A DNA stretch of 64,000 nt from Ambrosia x helenae. Lineage: Eukaryota > Streptophyta > Magnoliopsida > Asterales > Asteraceae. The stretch covers positions 91,598,584 through 91,662,583 of the forward strand of contig CM061231.1 in the NCBI GenBank assembly GCA_030844895.1, given 5' to 3'. Positions 35,886-47,114 of this stretch are shown here, in pieces; position 1 is the first letter of the stretch; the number at the start of each line of letters is the position of its first letter. The notes under the pieces are model-generated. The model ran no database searches and was not told where the DNA came from. It was given only the letters and a program-made list of their open reading frames with translations. A program made the position numbers and the translations under genes.

Positions 35886-37100
35886 TGTCACACCCTCAAA
35901 TTCCACGTGCGGGGTTTTACCGCGAGGCGCGTGACACACCAGGATTCAAGTCAACGGTCACAATAAACGACATCTATATGATATGAAAACAACGTAAATT
36001 GCCCATTAAGTTTCCAAAAATTCAACCATCGCTTGCGAAAGCGTAAAACTTTATTACAACTCAAAAGTAAAACATGAAGCCAAAAAAACGTCAATATATA
36101 ATGCTGGTAAGTTCACAGGTTTTAAGTTCACAAAGCGTTTCAAGCGTAAAGAGTTTCATCTCAAAAGTACCAAGTATGCAAAACCTTTAAGTACATAACA
36201 AACGTTTCCTTACTACTACGACTGTGTTGCCGAAACCATTATTGATAAGCGTTACGTGTGTTGTCGCCCGTGTTTGAGTTGGCGAAAATAGAGACAATAT
36301 GCACCCGCCTGGCTCCCAGCCGTCTGGTGGGTTTCGTCAAGCCCAATAGATCTATCCACATTTCCCCCGTTGTGCCCCGCACATTCATGGTTTCCCAGGG
36401 ACTTAGTGTTGCGTTTCGTCATATAGTAATTTAAAACAAGCGTTGCGTTTCATAATCATTGCATTTCAAAAGTGTTGCGTTTCATAAGCGTTGCATTTCA
36501 AAAGTGTTGCGTTTCATAAGCGTTGCGTTTCAAAAATGTTGCGTTTCATAAGCGCTGCGTTTCAAAAGTGTTGCGTTTCATAAGCATTGCGTTTCAAAAA
36601 GTGTTGCGTTTCATAAGCGTTGCGTTTCAAAAACATAACGTTGTATTTGTTAAAACGTGTGGCATACTTCTCCCCCGAGAAAAAGTGTATAAAAGATGGG
36701 CCGTGAAACTCACCTTAGAGTGTGTCCTCAGTAAACTAGAAATCCGATACGTGTGTAATAGTCCCTACTAGTGGCGACCTATCAATGAGTTTACATAAGT
36801 GTGATGACTACTAACCCGAAGGCTAATCAGTCCCCAAATTGTCCAGACCGTGACCGTGTATGTTGAAAACATGTTTAAACATTAAACCGACCAAACCAGA
36901 CAAAACCCGACATCCCGTTGGTGACCCGACATCCCACGTGTTAGCCACATATAAGATATCATGCAACATATGCAATTAAACACTTAGCATGCGCAAACAT
37001 TCACCCTAACTAGCATAACGCCCAATTAACGCATAAACAAGTCCAAACACGTGTTGCCAAGTTATTAGACATGTTACGGGGTTCCTAACATGTTCCTAGG
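35886..37100 (-). repeat. Partial gypsy-type LTR, minus strand
   Basis: On the minus strand it ends GGGTGTGACA at 35886. It shows the shared LTR landmarks in order: TAAG|GTGAGT (donor at 36713), the TAGATCTATTGGGCTTGACG motif near 36340, and a TTACCAGC..TTGAC segment near 36110. The far (5') end is unclear, near 37100. It inserted into or replaced the end of the preceding 3' LTR. Confidence 0.55.
36439..36633. repeat. Minisatellite, ~32-bp unit, about six copies
   Basis: Tandem units of GTTGCGTTTCATAAGC and GTTGCGTTTCAAAAGT, each about 16 bp and alternating, within the minus-strand LTR. A small ORF across it is an artefact. Confidence 0.85.
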
Positions 37101-37470
37101 TGTCTAACTTGTCGCAATAAAAATTTGTTGGAAATTTGTCAGAAATTTTTGTAGTAAATGGAGCCATTTTCTAGTAGTGCACATGGACGGTTTTTGTAAT
37201 TTACTCATTCTTTTAAACTAAAAAATATTAGCAATACTATACTCAAATTAAAGTAAATAAAAAGCTCGTTGTTATGATGTAAATTTTATTTTTTGAAAAA
37301 TGTAAATCTATGAAAAAATTATGGTCATTTAAGAATCGTAGGGTAGTTGGTATAAAATAAGGAGAAAAAAATATGACTATTACTTAGATAAAAACAAGTT
37401 TAGTAAAGTTGAGGGAATTGATGTGTAATTAATATGATGGTATTAACATTGAAAAGAGCTTAAAGACTAA

Positions 37471-37760
37471 GGGGCTGTTTGGTAAGCCTAAGCTTAACGA
37501 GGCTCTGAACCATTTAGCATTCAGCGTGTTTGTTTCAGTTTCTGAATGGAATGGTTAAGGCTGAACCATTAAGACTTGAGATGTTGCTGAACCATTAAGC
37601 ACTGAAATAGGCTGAACTTTAATGAGGCTCTACTATCAATGTGGGACAAGAATGCTAACCATTAAGAGATCCAACTTATTAATTCAGCACTTAATCATTC
37701 AGATCTTCTTAACCATTCAGATCTCTTAATGATTCAGCACTTAATCAATCAAACAACCCC
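37471..37760. mobile_element. Tourist-like (PIF/Harbinger) MITE upstream of the laccase
   Basis: Terminal repeats GGGGCTGTTTGGT and (inverted) ATCAAACAACCCC are flanked by TAA on both sides (37468-37470 and 37761-37763), the 3-bp target duplication of this superfamily. It is 290 bp with no ORF, and lies about 530 bp upstream of the laccase ATG. The stretch 37100-37467 before it holds nothing recognisable. Confidence 0.75.
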
Positions 37761-38230
37761 TAATTTACTTTCATGTTATAGTTGTACCTTATGCATTAAA
37801 GAAAATTTTCAACCTCTGGGTATTTTAAAATATCCTTGTGAAATGCATTAAATATTTTATAGATTAGTAAAAAAAATACACGAATAAAATACATAGTGTA
37901 TCTATTTTATATTTGTGTGTGTTTATTATCGAGAGCTTTAAACATGACTTTGTTTTTAAGAGATATGATATAATTATTAGGTTTTAATAAGATCGTATTA
38001 TGAGGGTAATTTAATAGTGGTCAATTTTTGAGGGTGATATGTTAATATAGTGTGATTAGTTAGAAATATTTAAGAAGCAAGCATTCCTAAAGTTAATCAC
38101 ACGGTAAATTTATTGAGTGGGTGGGCCAACTCAGGGTTGAACCATGTTTAACATCTGATGTTAATCTGACCATCACCCATGAACCAAAAACCTACTTTGT
38201 CAACCTCTAAACAACTCACTTTATCTCCTC

Positions 38231-38237
38231 TATATAA
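38231..38237 (+). promoter_or_regulatory. Laccase TATA box
   Basis: TATATAA lies 54 nt before the laccase ATG at 38291, which would put transcription start near 38262 and give a short leader. The context (CTCCTCTATATAACAAC) is typical of plant core promoters. Confidence 0.6.
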
Positions 38238-38290
38238 CAACATATTGTTTCTCACGGTTTCAATATCAAAACAAACACCAATAGTTAACA

Positions 38291-39284
38291 ATGGAGGGTA
38301 TGTTCAATAACACTATTAGCAACCCATTACGCGCGTTCTTCCTGCTAAGCTTGTTAGTTGTTATCTCGAGTGTTGCCACTTCAGCGACTGCGAAAATCTA
38401 TATCCAAGACTTTGTTGTATGTTAATTATTTACCCCTTTTATCTTATAATTCAACATTAGAAAATGTTAACATGTTCGTGTTTGTTTAGGTTCAACAAAC
38501 AAAAGTCACAAGGTTATGCAAAACGCATGATTCGATCACGGTCAATGGGCAGTTCCCGGGTCCAACCTTGGAAGTGAACACTGGGGATATTTTAGTTATA
38601 CATGTTACAAACAAAGCTAAATATAATGTTACACTTCACTGGTACATATATTAAACAACCATATGCAAATGAAGATAATATCTTTTATTCTCTTAAAGTG
38701 ACTTCATCCTAGTCAAAATAGTTTTTTTTTTTAGGCATGGTGTTAGACAGATGCTGACAGCATGGGCAGATGGGCCAGAGTTCATCACACAGTGTCCAAT
38801 TAGACCAGGAGGGAGTTACACATACAGGTTCACAATTGTAGGACAAGAAGGAACTTTATGGTGGCATGCACATAGCTCGTGGGTTCGAGCCACGGTTTAT
38901 GGTGCGATTATTATTCGCCCACGACTAGGATTAGCGTACCCGTTCCCTAATCCGGACAGTGAATCGGTCATTATGCTTGGTATAGAATTTATTGATGATG
39001 AGTAATGTATAATGTACGTTCAGCGTTGTAAAAAGCGGCCTAGGCGGCGTCTAGGCGCTAGGCGGACACATTTAGCCTAATTTTGACCTAGGCAGCTTCC
39101 TAGGCATTTTAGCCATTAGGCGGGCCTAGGCGGGTCCTAGGCGGGCCTAGGCGGTGGTTTTTTTTAAATTTTTTTTAAATATCTAGGTATTTCTAAGTAT
39201 TTCTTAGTATTATGTGTATATATCTAAGTATTTCTAAGTATTATGTGTATATATCTTAACATATTTTAAAAAAACCCCTAATTT

Positions 39285-39342
<58 letters not shown>

Positions 39343-42020
39343 CCAAAACGCCTAATTCCGCCTAATTTTCGCCTAGTCCCTAGGTTGGACCTCACCGCCT
39401 GCCTAGCGCCTTTTGCAACACTGTGTACGTTGCAAAAATTGAACTTTTGAGGTACTTGACATGTTATGATTTTGATGATGATCAGGTGAATGGTGGGATG
39501 CAAACCCGATCGATGTTATAAGAGAAGCCATGAGAACCGGAGGAGGCCCGAGTCTTTCTGACGCGTATACGATCAATGGTCAACCCGGTGATCTTTATAA
39601 ATGCTCTAGCCAAGGTTTGTTTTTGTAAAACATGGCTTCTTTTGAGGTGATAAAATTGAACGGTCAAAGGGTTGTTTGGTTATTTTGGTAGGAGTTGAAA
39701 CTTAAAACAAATTGGGCTAAATAGACCGAATACACTGTAAATGGGTTAATGGGTAATTTTTGGTACGACTTGAAACTTGAAACAAATCGGGCCAGATTGA
39801 CCCCAAACATTACCAAATGAGCTAACAGGTAGGGGTGTTCAAATTCGGATAATCTGAATTTCGGATAATCCGAAACTTCGGATAGTCAATATTAGGATCC
39901 GAATCCGAAACACTGTCCAATGGGCTAACAATTATTTTGGTAATTTTGGTATAAGTTCAAACTTGAAACAAATTGGGCCCAGATTAACCCGAAACACTGT
40001 CCAATGGGCTAACAATTATTTTGGTACAATTTAAAACTTGAAACAAATTGGGCTAGATTGATGTCAAATGGGCCAACGAGTAATTTTGGTATGAACTGAA
40101 ACTTGTAAAACTAAAACATGTTAGGAAAATGATATTATGTATTGTATTCTTATCTTTTTATTCCTGGAAAAATATAGCATGTTAGGAAAATGATATTATG
40201 TATTGTGTTTTTAAATGTAGATACGGTTAAAGTCCTGGTTGAGTCAGGAGAAACAATCCTAATTCGGGTCATCAATGCAGCACTAAATCAACAACTTTTT
40301 TTCACCATTGCTAACCACAAACTTACAGTGGTAGGAGCTGATGCTTCCTATGTCAAACCCTTCACCACCTCTGTCCTCATGCTCGGGCCAGGTCAAACCA
40401 CCGATATCCTCATTTCAGCCGATCAAGCCCCAGCACGTTACTACATTGCCGCACGAGCTTACGCCAGTGCACAAGCTGTACCATTTGACAACACCACCAC
40501 CACCGCGGTTTTGGAGTACAAAACCGCCACTACAGAGCCCATTATGCCCCCTCTCCCTGCATATAATGATACCTCCACCGCCACTGCCTTCACGACTCGC
40601 TTCAAAAGCCTCCTAGGAGCTAATGTTCCGACTGAGCTCGATCAAAGTCTATTCATCACAATGGGCCTTGGAATCAACCCTTGTCCACCAAACACCCCGG
40701 CCCAAAACTGTCAAGCCCCCAATGGGACCCGCTTCACCGCCAGCATGAACAATGTGTCTTTTGTACTTCCATCCAAATTGTCCATACTTCAAGCACATTA
40801 CCAAGGGACTCCTGGGGTTTTTACCACTGATTTTCCGGGGAATCCTCCAGTGACCTTCGATTACACGGGTAATGTAAACCGGGCTTTATGGCAGCCTGTT
40901 GCTGGGACAAAGGTGTATAAGTTGGAATATGGTTCAAGGGTTCAAATTGTGTTGCAAGGAACAAGTATATTTACAGCTGAGAACCACCCAATCCATCTTC
41001 ATGGATATGATTTTTATGTACTCGCAGAAGGGTTTGGAAATTTTAACCCTGAAACAGACACTGCTAAGTTCAACCTGGTGGACCCACCTCTTAGGAATAC
41101 AGTTAGCTTACCTGTTAAAGGATGGGCAGTCATTAGATTTGTTGCTGATAATCCAGGTAAAAAATGGAAGGAATACTGGTTCGCTTAGGTAACTGGTTGA
41201 ATCGATCCAAAACACTTTTTCCTAGAAAAAAGAAATTAACTGAGCCATGCTTATAAGTTCGAGCTCACACTCCGCTCACTTTGAGCTCTATTTCTAAATC
41301 TTTTCAGAACCAATTTATATATTCATAGATTTTTTCTATAGATTTACTATTATTTTTATACATATTTACAATTATAATTTCTATTCAAATATCTACTATA
41401 TAGTTACTTATATCATAACTTTATATATAATAACTATTGTTGTGTGATGTATATTCGATATTCAACATATAGATTATATAAATAATGTGCTCGTTTATGA
41501 TCACGAGAGCCAAATCGAGCTAGATAAGTAAAGCTCGGGATCAAAATCATTTATTAAATGAGGTTATTTTTTATTGGCTTGCGCTTATCTAAACTTGGCT
41601 TGATTCAAGAATTTAGCAAGCCAATCTCGAGTGGCTGCAAGCAGCTCGGCTCATTTACACCCTTAGCTTCTAGAAAACTAAGATATCTAGTATGGTTACA
41701 TAGTTATATTATTTGAATAATAATCTAGTTTATTGGATAAATCGTTATATGATTGATTTAGCATGTCCGATCACAAGCTGATGAAACATAGCCTGGATAA
41801 ACCCATTCAAAATAAACAAATAAATATCTGAATCAACCCATCAAAAAATAAACGGTCAAGATTTGACAATTTCATATTTACTTTCTCAGGTGCCTGGATT
41901 ATGCATTGCCACTTAGATGTTCACATTGGATGGGGCTTGGCCACAGTGTTTGTTGTGGAGGATGGACCTGGGCCATTGCAAAGGTTACATCGGCCACCAC
42001 CTGACATACCTGTGTGTTGA
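38291..42020 (+). CDS. Laccase (multicopper oxidase), six exons, intact
   Basis: Exons by GT-AG sites and continuous frame: 38291-38416, 38490-38641, 38735-38979, 39486-39614, 40221-41156 and 41890-42020, giving 572 codons, normal for plant laccases. The N-terminus has a hydrophobic signal peptide ([13 protein letters not shown]). Copper ligands are complete: HWHG across the exon 2/3 junction, WWHAHSSW in exon 3, [10 protein letters not shown] in exon 5 and [12 protein letters not shown] in exon 6, with Leu at the axial type-1 position. The last intron falls inside the NPG-AW segment, as in the family. Plant laccases are secreted enzymes oxidising phenolics, including monolignols, with oxygen. 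Intron 3 holds a hAT MITE and introns 4 and 5 hold other repeats, but no exon lesion was found. The subfamily was not assigned. Confidence 0.93.
39021..39423. mobile_element. hAT-type MITE in laccase intron 3, target duplication TGTACGTT
   Basis: Ends CAGCGTTGTAAAAAG and (inverted) CTTTTGCAACACTG. TGTACGTT is present at 39013-39020 and 39424-39431, a perfect 8-bp duplication. The interior is made of repeated GGCCTAGGCGG motifs and a (TA)n tract (39295-39337). Same family as 33797-34475. It makes up most of intron 3. Confidence 0.92.
39640..40110. repeat. Diverged direct repeats in laccase intron 4
   Basis: A unit containing GGTAATTTTGGTA, a GAAACTTGAAACAAAT stretch and GGGCCAGATTGACCC recurs about four times with an inserted TTCGGATAATC-type repeat near 39846-39900. 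Also, GCATGTTAGGAAAATGATAT is duplicated near 40115 and 40178, next to the exon 5 acceptor. Non-coding. Confidence 0.6.
41236..41668. repeat. MITE-like insertion in laccase intron 5
   Basis: The segment begins AACTGAGCCATGCTTATAAG, carries GAGCTC motifs and ends with CTCGGCTCATTTACACCC, the usual look of a degenerate TIR-type MITE. I could not define a target duplication, so the limits are approximate. Confidence 0.35.
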
Positions 42021-42077
42021 TATTATTTATCATCCAATTAAAAACCACAATCGCTAGCATTTGTTGTATATACATAC

Positions 42078-42113
<36 letters not shown>

Positions 42114-42650
42114 AAATGTCTTCCCATATTGGGGTTGTTCCTATTCTAGTTTTTGTTGCTTTTTATTTATTATAAACTTCTAATCTATATTTCTGGCATT
42201 TGCCATTCGTCAAACTGCTGACTACACATAGGAAGCGGTTTAAAACTTGGCAGATAAACACATATTTTATTATCTGTAATCAAACACATATTCTTATACG
42301 GTTTAGTTTATGTTTTTTGTTTGAGAAACCAGGTACAATGGTTGTGTAGAATAAACCAGTCGTTTACGGTCAATATCATTGTTTTGTTTACATTTCTAGA
42401 ACATCCAGTTTTACATATGAGTTAAATACAATTTTTGTCCCTGTGGTTTGCATGAATTAACAGGTTCAGTTCAACCCGAACACCCTAAGTCCCTGTGGTT
42501 TGTCAGGTGAAAAACATTACATCCCTCACTCTGACGACCGCCTATTCTCCAGTTCGTATGCTCCCACGTGCACCTCACGTGGGGGGAATTCTAGTCATTT
42601 CACACCATCTGTCTTCCCCATTGTTTATAAAACCCTAAAACGCCAATCTA
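42021..42650. other. Laccase 3' flank and repeat DNA
   Basis: Contains a (TA)n(GT)n microsatellite (42080-42113) and, near 42430-42510, two copies of GTCCCTGTGGTTTG, a motif common in dispersed plant repeats. No clear poly(A) signal close to the laccase stop was identified. Confidence 0.4.
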
Positions 42651-42701
42651 ATCCCAAATCAATCGAAGTCCGTAACCCTAGGAATCCCAATTGAGTTAAT
42701 C

Positions 42702-43034
42702 ATGTTGAATTCAGATCCAATCGTCCTTCTAATCAACGACGAAATGAAAATTGGACTAAGGTTTCTCCAATTTGCAGTTGTGGGTCTAAAACATTGCTAC
42801 GAACCTTTTGGACTGAAGCAAACCTGGTTGACATTTTCACTGTTCTGTAAGCAGCTGCGATTTCTTCTTATGGCCCGAGAGTCCAGTGGGTACAAAGAAT
42901 TCAAAGGTGTTAAATGGATACTTAAAAGCTTGAACAAACATCAAGATTTAGCAAAAGCAAGAGATTCTGAAGCAAGAAGACTAAAGATTATGCTAGTTTT
43001 AAGTTGGTTTTTGTTTTTTAAACCCAAATTTTAG
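42702..43034 (+). pseudogene. GRF-type zinc-finger protein remnant
   Basis: Near 42773 one frame reads CSCGSKTLLRTFWTEAN, the start of a zf-GRF domain (CxCG followed by a conserved Trp). The expected NPGRRF continuation is lost by a frame break near 42820. The downstream frame (to 43034) has a Lys/Arg-rich helix and a hydrophobic end (LVLSWFLFF), typical of the short GRF-plus-membrane-tail proteins that are dispersed in plant genomes. Not functional as it stands. The open reading frame starting at 42702 is in the wrong frame for the zinc finger. Confidence 0.5.
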
Positions 43035-43157
43035 TTGATTAAGTTGGTTTATGAAGGTTGTGATCAATCTAATCCATTTGACTTTCGATGAATATAATGT
43101 TTTTTGGAGGTTTAAGTTATAATAAGATAGTGGTTACATTTAATTGAACAATCTAGT

Positions 43158-44011
43158 TTGGCCAATGGTAAGTTAATTTCGTCTGAAGAAATTGTTAGGG
43201 ATTGTGTTCTGGATCTCGGCAATCGTACGTTTAGCATCGACTTACTACCGATTTAGCTAGGTAGTTTTGATGTTCTTGTTGGCATGGATTGGTTATCCAA
43301 GAATCATCCAGAGATAGTCTGTCATGAGAAATTGGTTCATATCCCCTTGTCCAATGGTGAAACCCTCTTGGTCTGGAGTGATCATGGTGGATCTACTCTT
43401 CGAGTCATATCTTGCATCAAGGCACAAAAATGTTTAAGGAAGGGTTGTGTCACGTTTCTGGCACACGTTATTGAACAAAAATCTAAAGATCGAAAACTCG
43501 AGGAAATTCCGGTAGTGCGAGACTATCCTGTAGCTCGTACATTGTATCATTTGGCTCTGTTCGAGATGCAAGAGTTGTCTAACCAGCTTCAAGAATTGTT
43601 AGACAAACGTTTCATTCGTCTGAGCTTTCTCCGTGGGGAGCACCGATTTTGGTTGTGAACAAGGACGGTAGTTTTCAGATGTGCATCGATTATCAGAAAC
43701 TAAACAAGCTGACTATCAAGAACAAGTACACACTGCCGAGGATTGACGACCTTTTTGATCAAATGCAAGGTTCCAGTTACTACTCGAAGATTCATCTATA
43801 TTCCTGGTACAATCAGTTACGGATTCAAGAGGATGATATACTCAAGACTGCTTTTAGAACTCGCTATGGACATTATGAGTTTTTGGTTATCCCTTTTGGT
43901 TTGACGAACGCACCAGCGATTTTCATGGATCTTATGAATCGCGTTTGCAAGCTCTACTTGGACAAGTTTGTGATTGTTTTTATTGATGAAATTGTGATAT
44001 ACTCGCGTTGA
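43158..44011 (+). pseudogene. Ty3/gypsy pol fragment (protease end and RT start)
   Basis: From the protease tail ([20 protein letters not shown], near 43262) to RT ([36 protein letters not shown]) ending just after [11 protein letters not shown] deletion removes the segment between protease and RT, one frameshift lies near 43630, and a TAG precedes the protease tail. The RT catalytic FxDD reads FIDE, so the second aspartate is lost. Close to but distinct from the element at 2690. Both ends are broken and no LTR is attached. Confidence 0.85.
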
Positions 44012-45030
44012 ATAGCATCGTTGTTTGCTAACATTTGTTCACATGATGTTTTTAGTAATTGGCTAGTTGCTTGCTCAAACAAAGTTGCTTCAATGCTCTC
44101 TGTGTCGTTTGAAATTGTTCAGGGTATCATGTACCTGAAAAACGATGAATTTTGTGTGATAGGTGATTTGTTTTGTGACATGTAGGGAAGGTAATGTAGT
44201 GCCAATTTTTTGTATAAATGCACCACACTGATGTGGCTGTTCACTGTGGTATTCTTTCCCTGTTGTCAATTATGTGGTTAGTAATATTATTTCCAGTAAC
44301 ATTTATAAATTTTGAAACTAATCTAACCTGAACATCTTTGTATTCTGATTACCGGATGCATGATAGTTTGGTAGTGCTGGCAAGAACAATTGCAGAAGCT
44401 GTGTTGCACATGTTTCCAGTATTAAACCCGTTTAGATATTTATGGGCGCCTTTTTCAAGTTAACTTGAAACTTTAAAGCTGTAAAGATGCTAGGTCACGG
44501 GTGTTGAAGCTGTCCTGTTTCAGAGGTCTATGGATTCAAGTATACGTAGCTAGCATAGTATACCTGATGCAAAACATAATGTATTACACCTGTTTATAAG
44601 TTGATATTCTATGCTTGGCTTACCTTCATAGTTGTTAACTTTCAGTGCTGAAATGCTAATTATCCTAGGTCTTTGAGCAAATTCTGTTTGTGCTCTATTG
44701 AATCTGGAAAGCAACCTAATTATGTTATTCGACAACGCTACTGTAATCTCCATATTACTAAGAAGTGAAAGGTTATTTAGAACGTGTTCTTTTTTGGACC
44801 ATATTTGTAGTTATTTCTTTAAGGTTGTAAATACCCGCAGTCTCTTAGGTGCATCACCACATATGGTTTGTTATCTTAGGTGGTATTGTCTTGTAGTCTT
44901 TGCAAAATCCCCATATAATCTATCAACAATCTTTTAGTTTTAGCTATGTATGCCTTTTTATTAAACATGCTTTAATAACTATTGTTGTACAATCATTCAT
45001 ACCTACGATTCCTTTTTTACTATGATTGAA
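44012..45030. other. About 1 kb without recognisable feature
   Basis: Less AT-rich than the transposon bodies, with intron- or UTR-like composition, but no ORF with family signatures on either strand. Could be remnant gene intron or untranslated sequence. Not assignable. Confidence 0.3.
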
Positions 45031-45138
45031 CTAGGTTATACCCCGTGAGCGTCCCGGGTTGAGAAATCTAAGTAAATTGAATAAAATTAGAAGTATCTAA
45101 ACTATAAAAATGGCATCTGCCAATATATGATTAATGAA

Positions 45139-45206
<68 letters not shown>

Positions 45207-45707
45207 TTTAAACAAATCTCTGTCATAAGTTATCATATTTTAATATAAAAAAAGGGTAATTGGGTCGGGTATCACCTAATCCCAGGCCCGACCCAAACCC
45301 ACAATTTTTTTAAACTAATTCCAAACCTGGCACAATACCTGTCGGGTTACAAAAAATAGTTGTTTTTTTTCTCCGTTTTTTATATAGTACTATGATACTC
45401 GTTAGAAAGATAATAAAACGCTCGTTAATTTGGTGTAATTTTTTTCTTTAAAAAATCTCGTATATAAAAGATATTAACATTTAAAAGTTATGAGAGGAAA
45501 CATGACAGAGAAAATAATAAAGTTTTAATATTTACATTTAGTAGATTAGGTATTTAATAGATTATGTTAAATCATATTTAAACCATATTTATTCCTTTTT
45601 TTTTAATTGGTCTAGAGTTGCTACATCACATCCTATGTGGCATCTTTCAAAAGAGAGATTGCATAATATTATGACATGTCATTAAAAATGCTTTGGTTTA
45701 TTATATA
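45031..45707 (-). mobile_element. Non-autonomous Helitron, minus strand (first of a tandem pair)
   Basis: The 3' end on the minus strand is CTAG at 45034-45031 preceded by a hairpin (CCCG 45042-45045 with CGGG 45055-45058). It contains a (ATT)n microsatellite at 45139-45204. A ~145-bp segment (45362-45520) is shared with the neighbouring Helitron and with 14865-15010. The 5' end is taken as the junction with the next Helitron, and no good TC start is seen there. Confidence 0.6.
45139..45204. repeat. (ATT)n microsatellite
   Basis: About 22 uninterrupted ATT units inside the Helitron. Confidence 0.95.
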
Positions 45708-46919
45708 CTAGCTGATTACCCCGGGAAGGTCCCGGAGTTGAAAAATTTAACATGACTTAATAAAAAAATGATAAAAGAAAAAACTCAAATCACGATTTGT
45801 CATCAAAATTATAACACCAATTATCTACAATCAGAACAAAAAATATAAACCATTTCAACTGTTACCGTATCCCCTAACCGCCTAAGATGCTACTATCTTA
45901 ATTATATTGGTCCCTAATCACTTGGAACAAAAATATTCAAAAACAGTTGTGTTTGGAACCTTACTTAAGACTATCCGTTGTCGGTCGTGAGCGAGCAGGC
46001 GCGAGCGAGCCTGGTGCTCACCCCAGCCACAACAGCCCCACGTGAACAGTCGCGGCACGAGCACAGGCGATGGTGGTCGCGTGCATTAACGGGAGAAAAT
46101 GAGCTTTGGTCGCTCCTGTGCTCACCCTTAGCCACAATGGGGTCAAGTGACCGGGTAAATTACGTAATGAATAATGAGTAATGACTTAATTCTAAACATA
46201 TTGGATGGTTTAAGTGTTAATGGTTGCACTTAGGTTGTAGTCAAGTTCAGATTCTTTTAATTTTTCTGGATACTTTGGATTGTGCTGCTAACTGCTTACA
46301 GATAATAACTAAAAGTTTCTTTGTATTGTAATCCCTATTTTCTTAGAAAGTTTATTTGGATTGATAGAAGTGGTAATTTAGTCTTTTGATTTCTTGCAGC
46401 TATTACCAAATATGCAGGTGAATACGCTTAATAATTTCTCCGTTTTTTTATATAGCACTATGGACTCGTTGAAAAAAATAATAAAACGCTCGTTAATTTG
46501 GTCGTTTTTTTTCCGTTTTTATAGATCACTATGGTACTCGTTGGAAATATAATTAAACGGTCGTTAATTTGGTGTAATTTTTTTCTTTAAAAAATCTCGT
46601 ATATAAAAGATATTAACGTTTAAAAATTATGGGAGAAAACATGAGAAAGAAAAACCTAATTTTGTTTTTAATTTTTTTTTCTAAAATATCTCAATAAGTA
46701 AATATTTTATTTTAAATTATAAGATATGTATATCTTGTATAGGGTTTTAATTAATTTTATTATTAGATTTTAATAATAAAAAAATAAAAAAAATAAACAC
46801 TTTCACCTTATTATGCCTAGTGACACATTCAAGGAAGGGTTGAGGCCACCATTGAATACCACATCATCTAAATTCAATTATTTTATTAATATTTATAGAT
46901 TATAGATATAGAATATAGA
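45708..46919 (-). mobile_element. Non-autonomous Helitron, 1.2 kb, both ends visible
   Basis: On the minus strand it starts TCTATATTCTATATC after A at 46920/46919 and ends with a hairpin CCGGGA/TCCCGG (stem in 45719-45733, loop of 3) and CTAG at 45711-45708, with T following. These are the canonical Helitron features without target duplication. The interior has two copies of the CGTTTTTATATAGCACTAT-type segment and a GC-richer stretch (45970-46140) of unknown origin. No Rep/helicase. Confidence 0.75.
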
Positions 46920-47114
46920 TTTCTAACCCTCTACATATGGAAAATTTGAAGTACTGGTTTTGTATTTCCTCCATATCTAGAATTGGTGTAAAAAGAGTTG
47001 ATTTACCAATTCGCATCATTGGTGGGTGAGACAGATTACTGAATAACAATTAAAATCTTAAGTTAAAAGCAGTTACATATGAATTTTACAAAAATTTGGA
47101 TTGAGAGGGTGTTT

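Noticed and set aside
36439..36633. CRISPR-like array
   Set aside because: Repeats are tandem without unique spacers and the DNA is eukaryotic.
36523..36771. 82-codon ORF
   Set aside because: Product of the 32-bp minisatellite in an LTR.
38751..39005. 84-codon ORF as a separate gene
   Set aside because: It is laccase exon 3 reading into intron 3.
45978..46181. 67-codon ORF inside the Helitron
   Set aside because: No conserved domain and only a GC-richer patch of Helitron DNA. A captured gene fragment is possible but unsupported.
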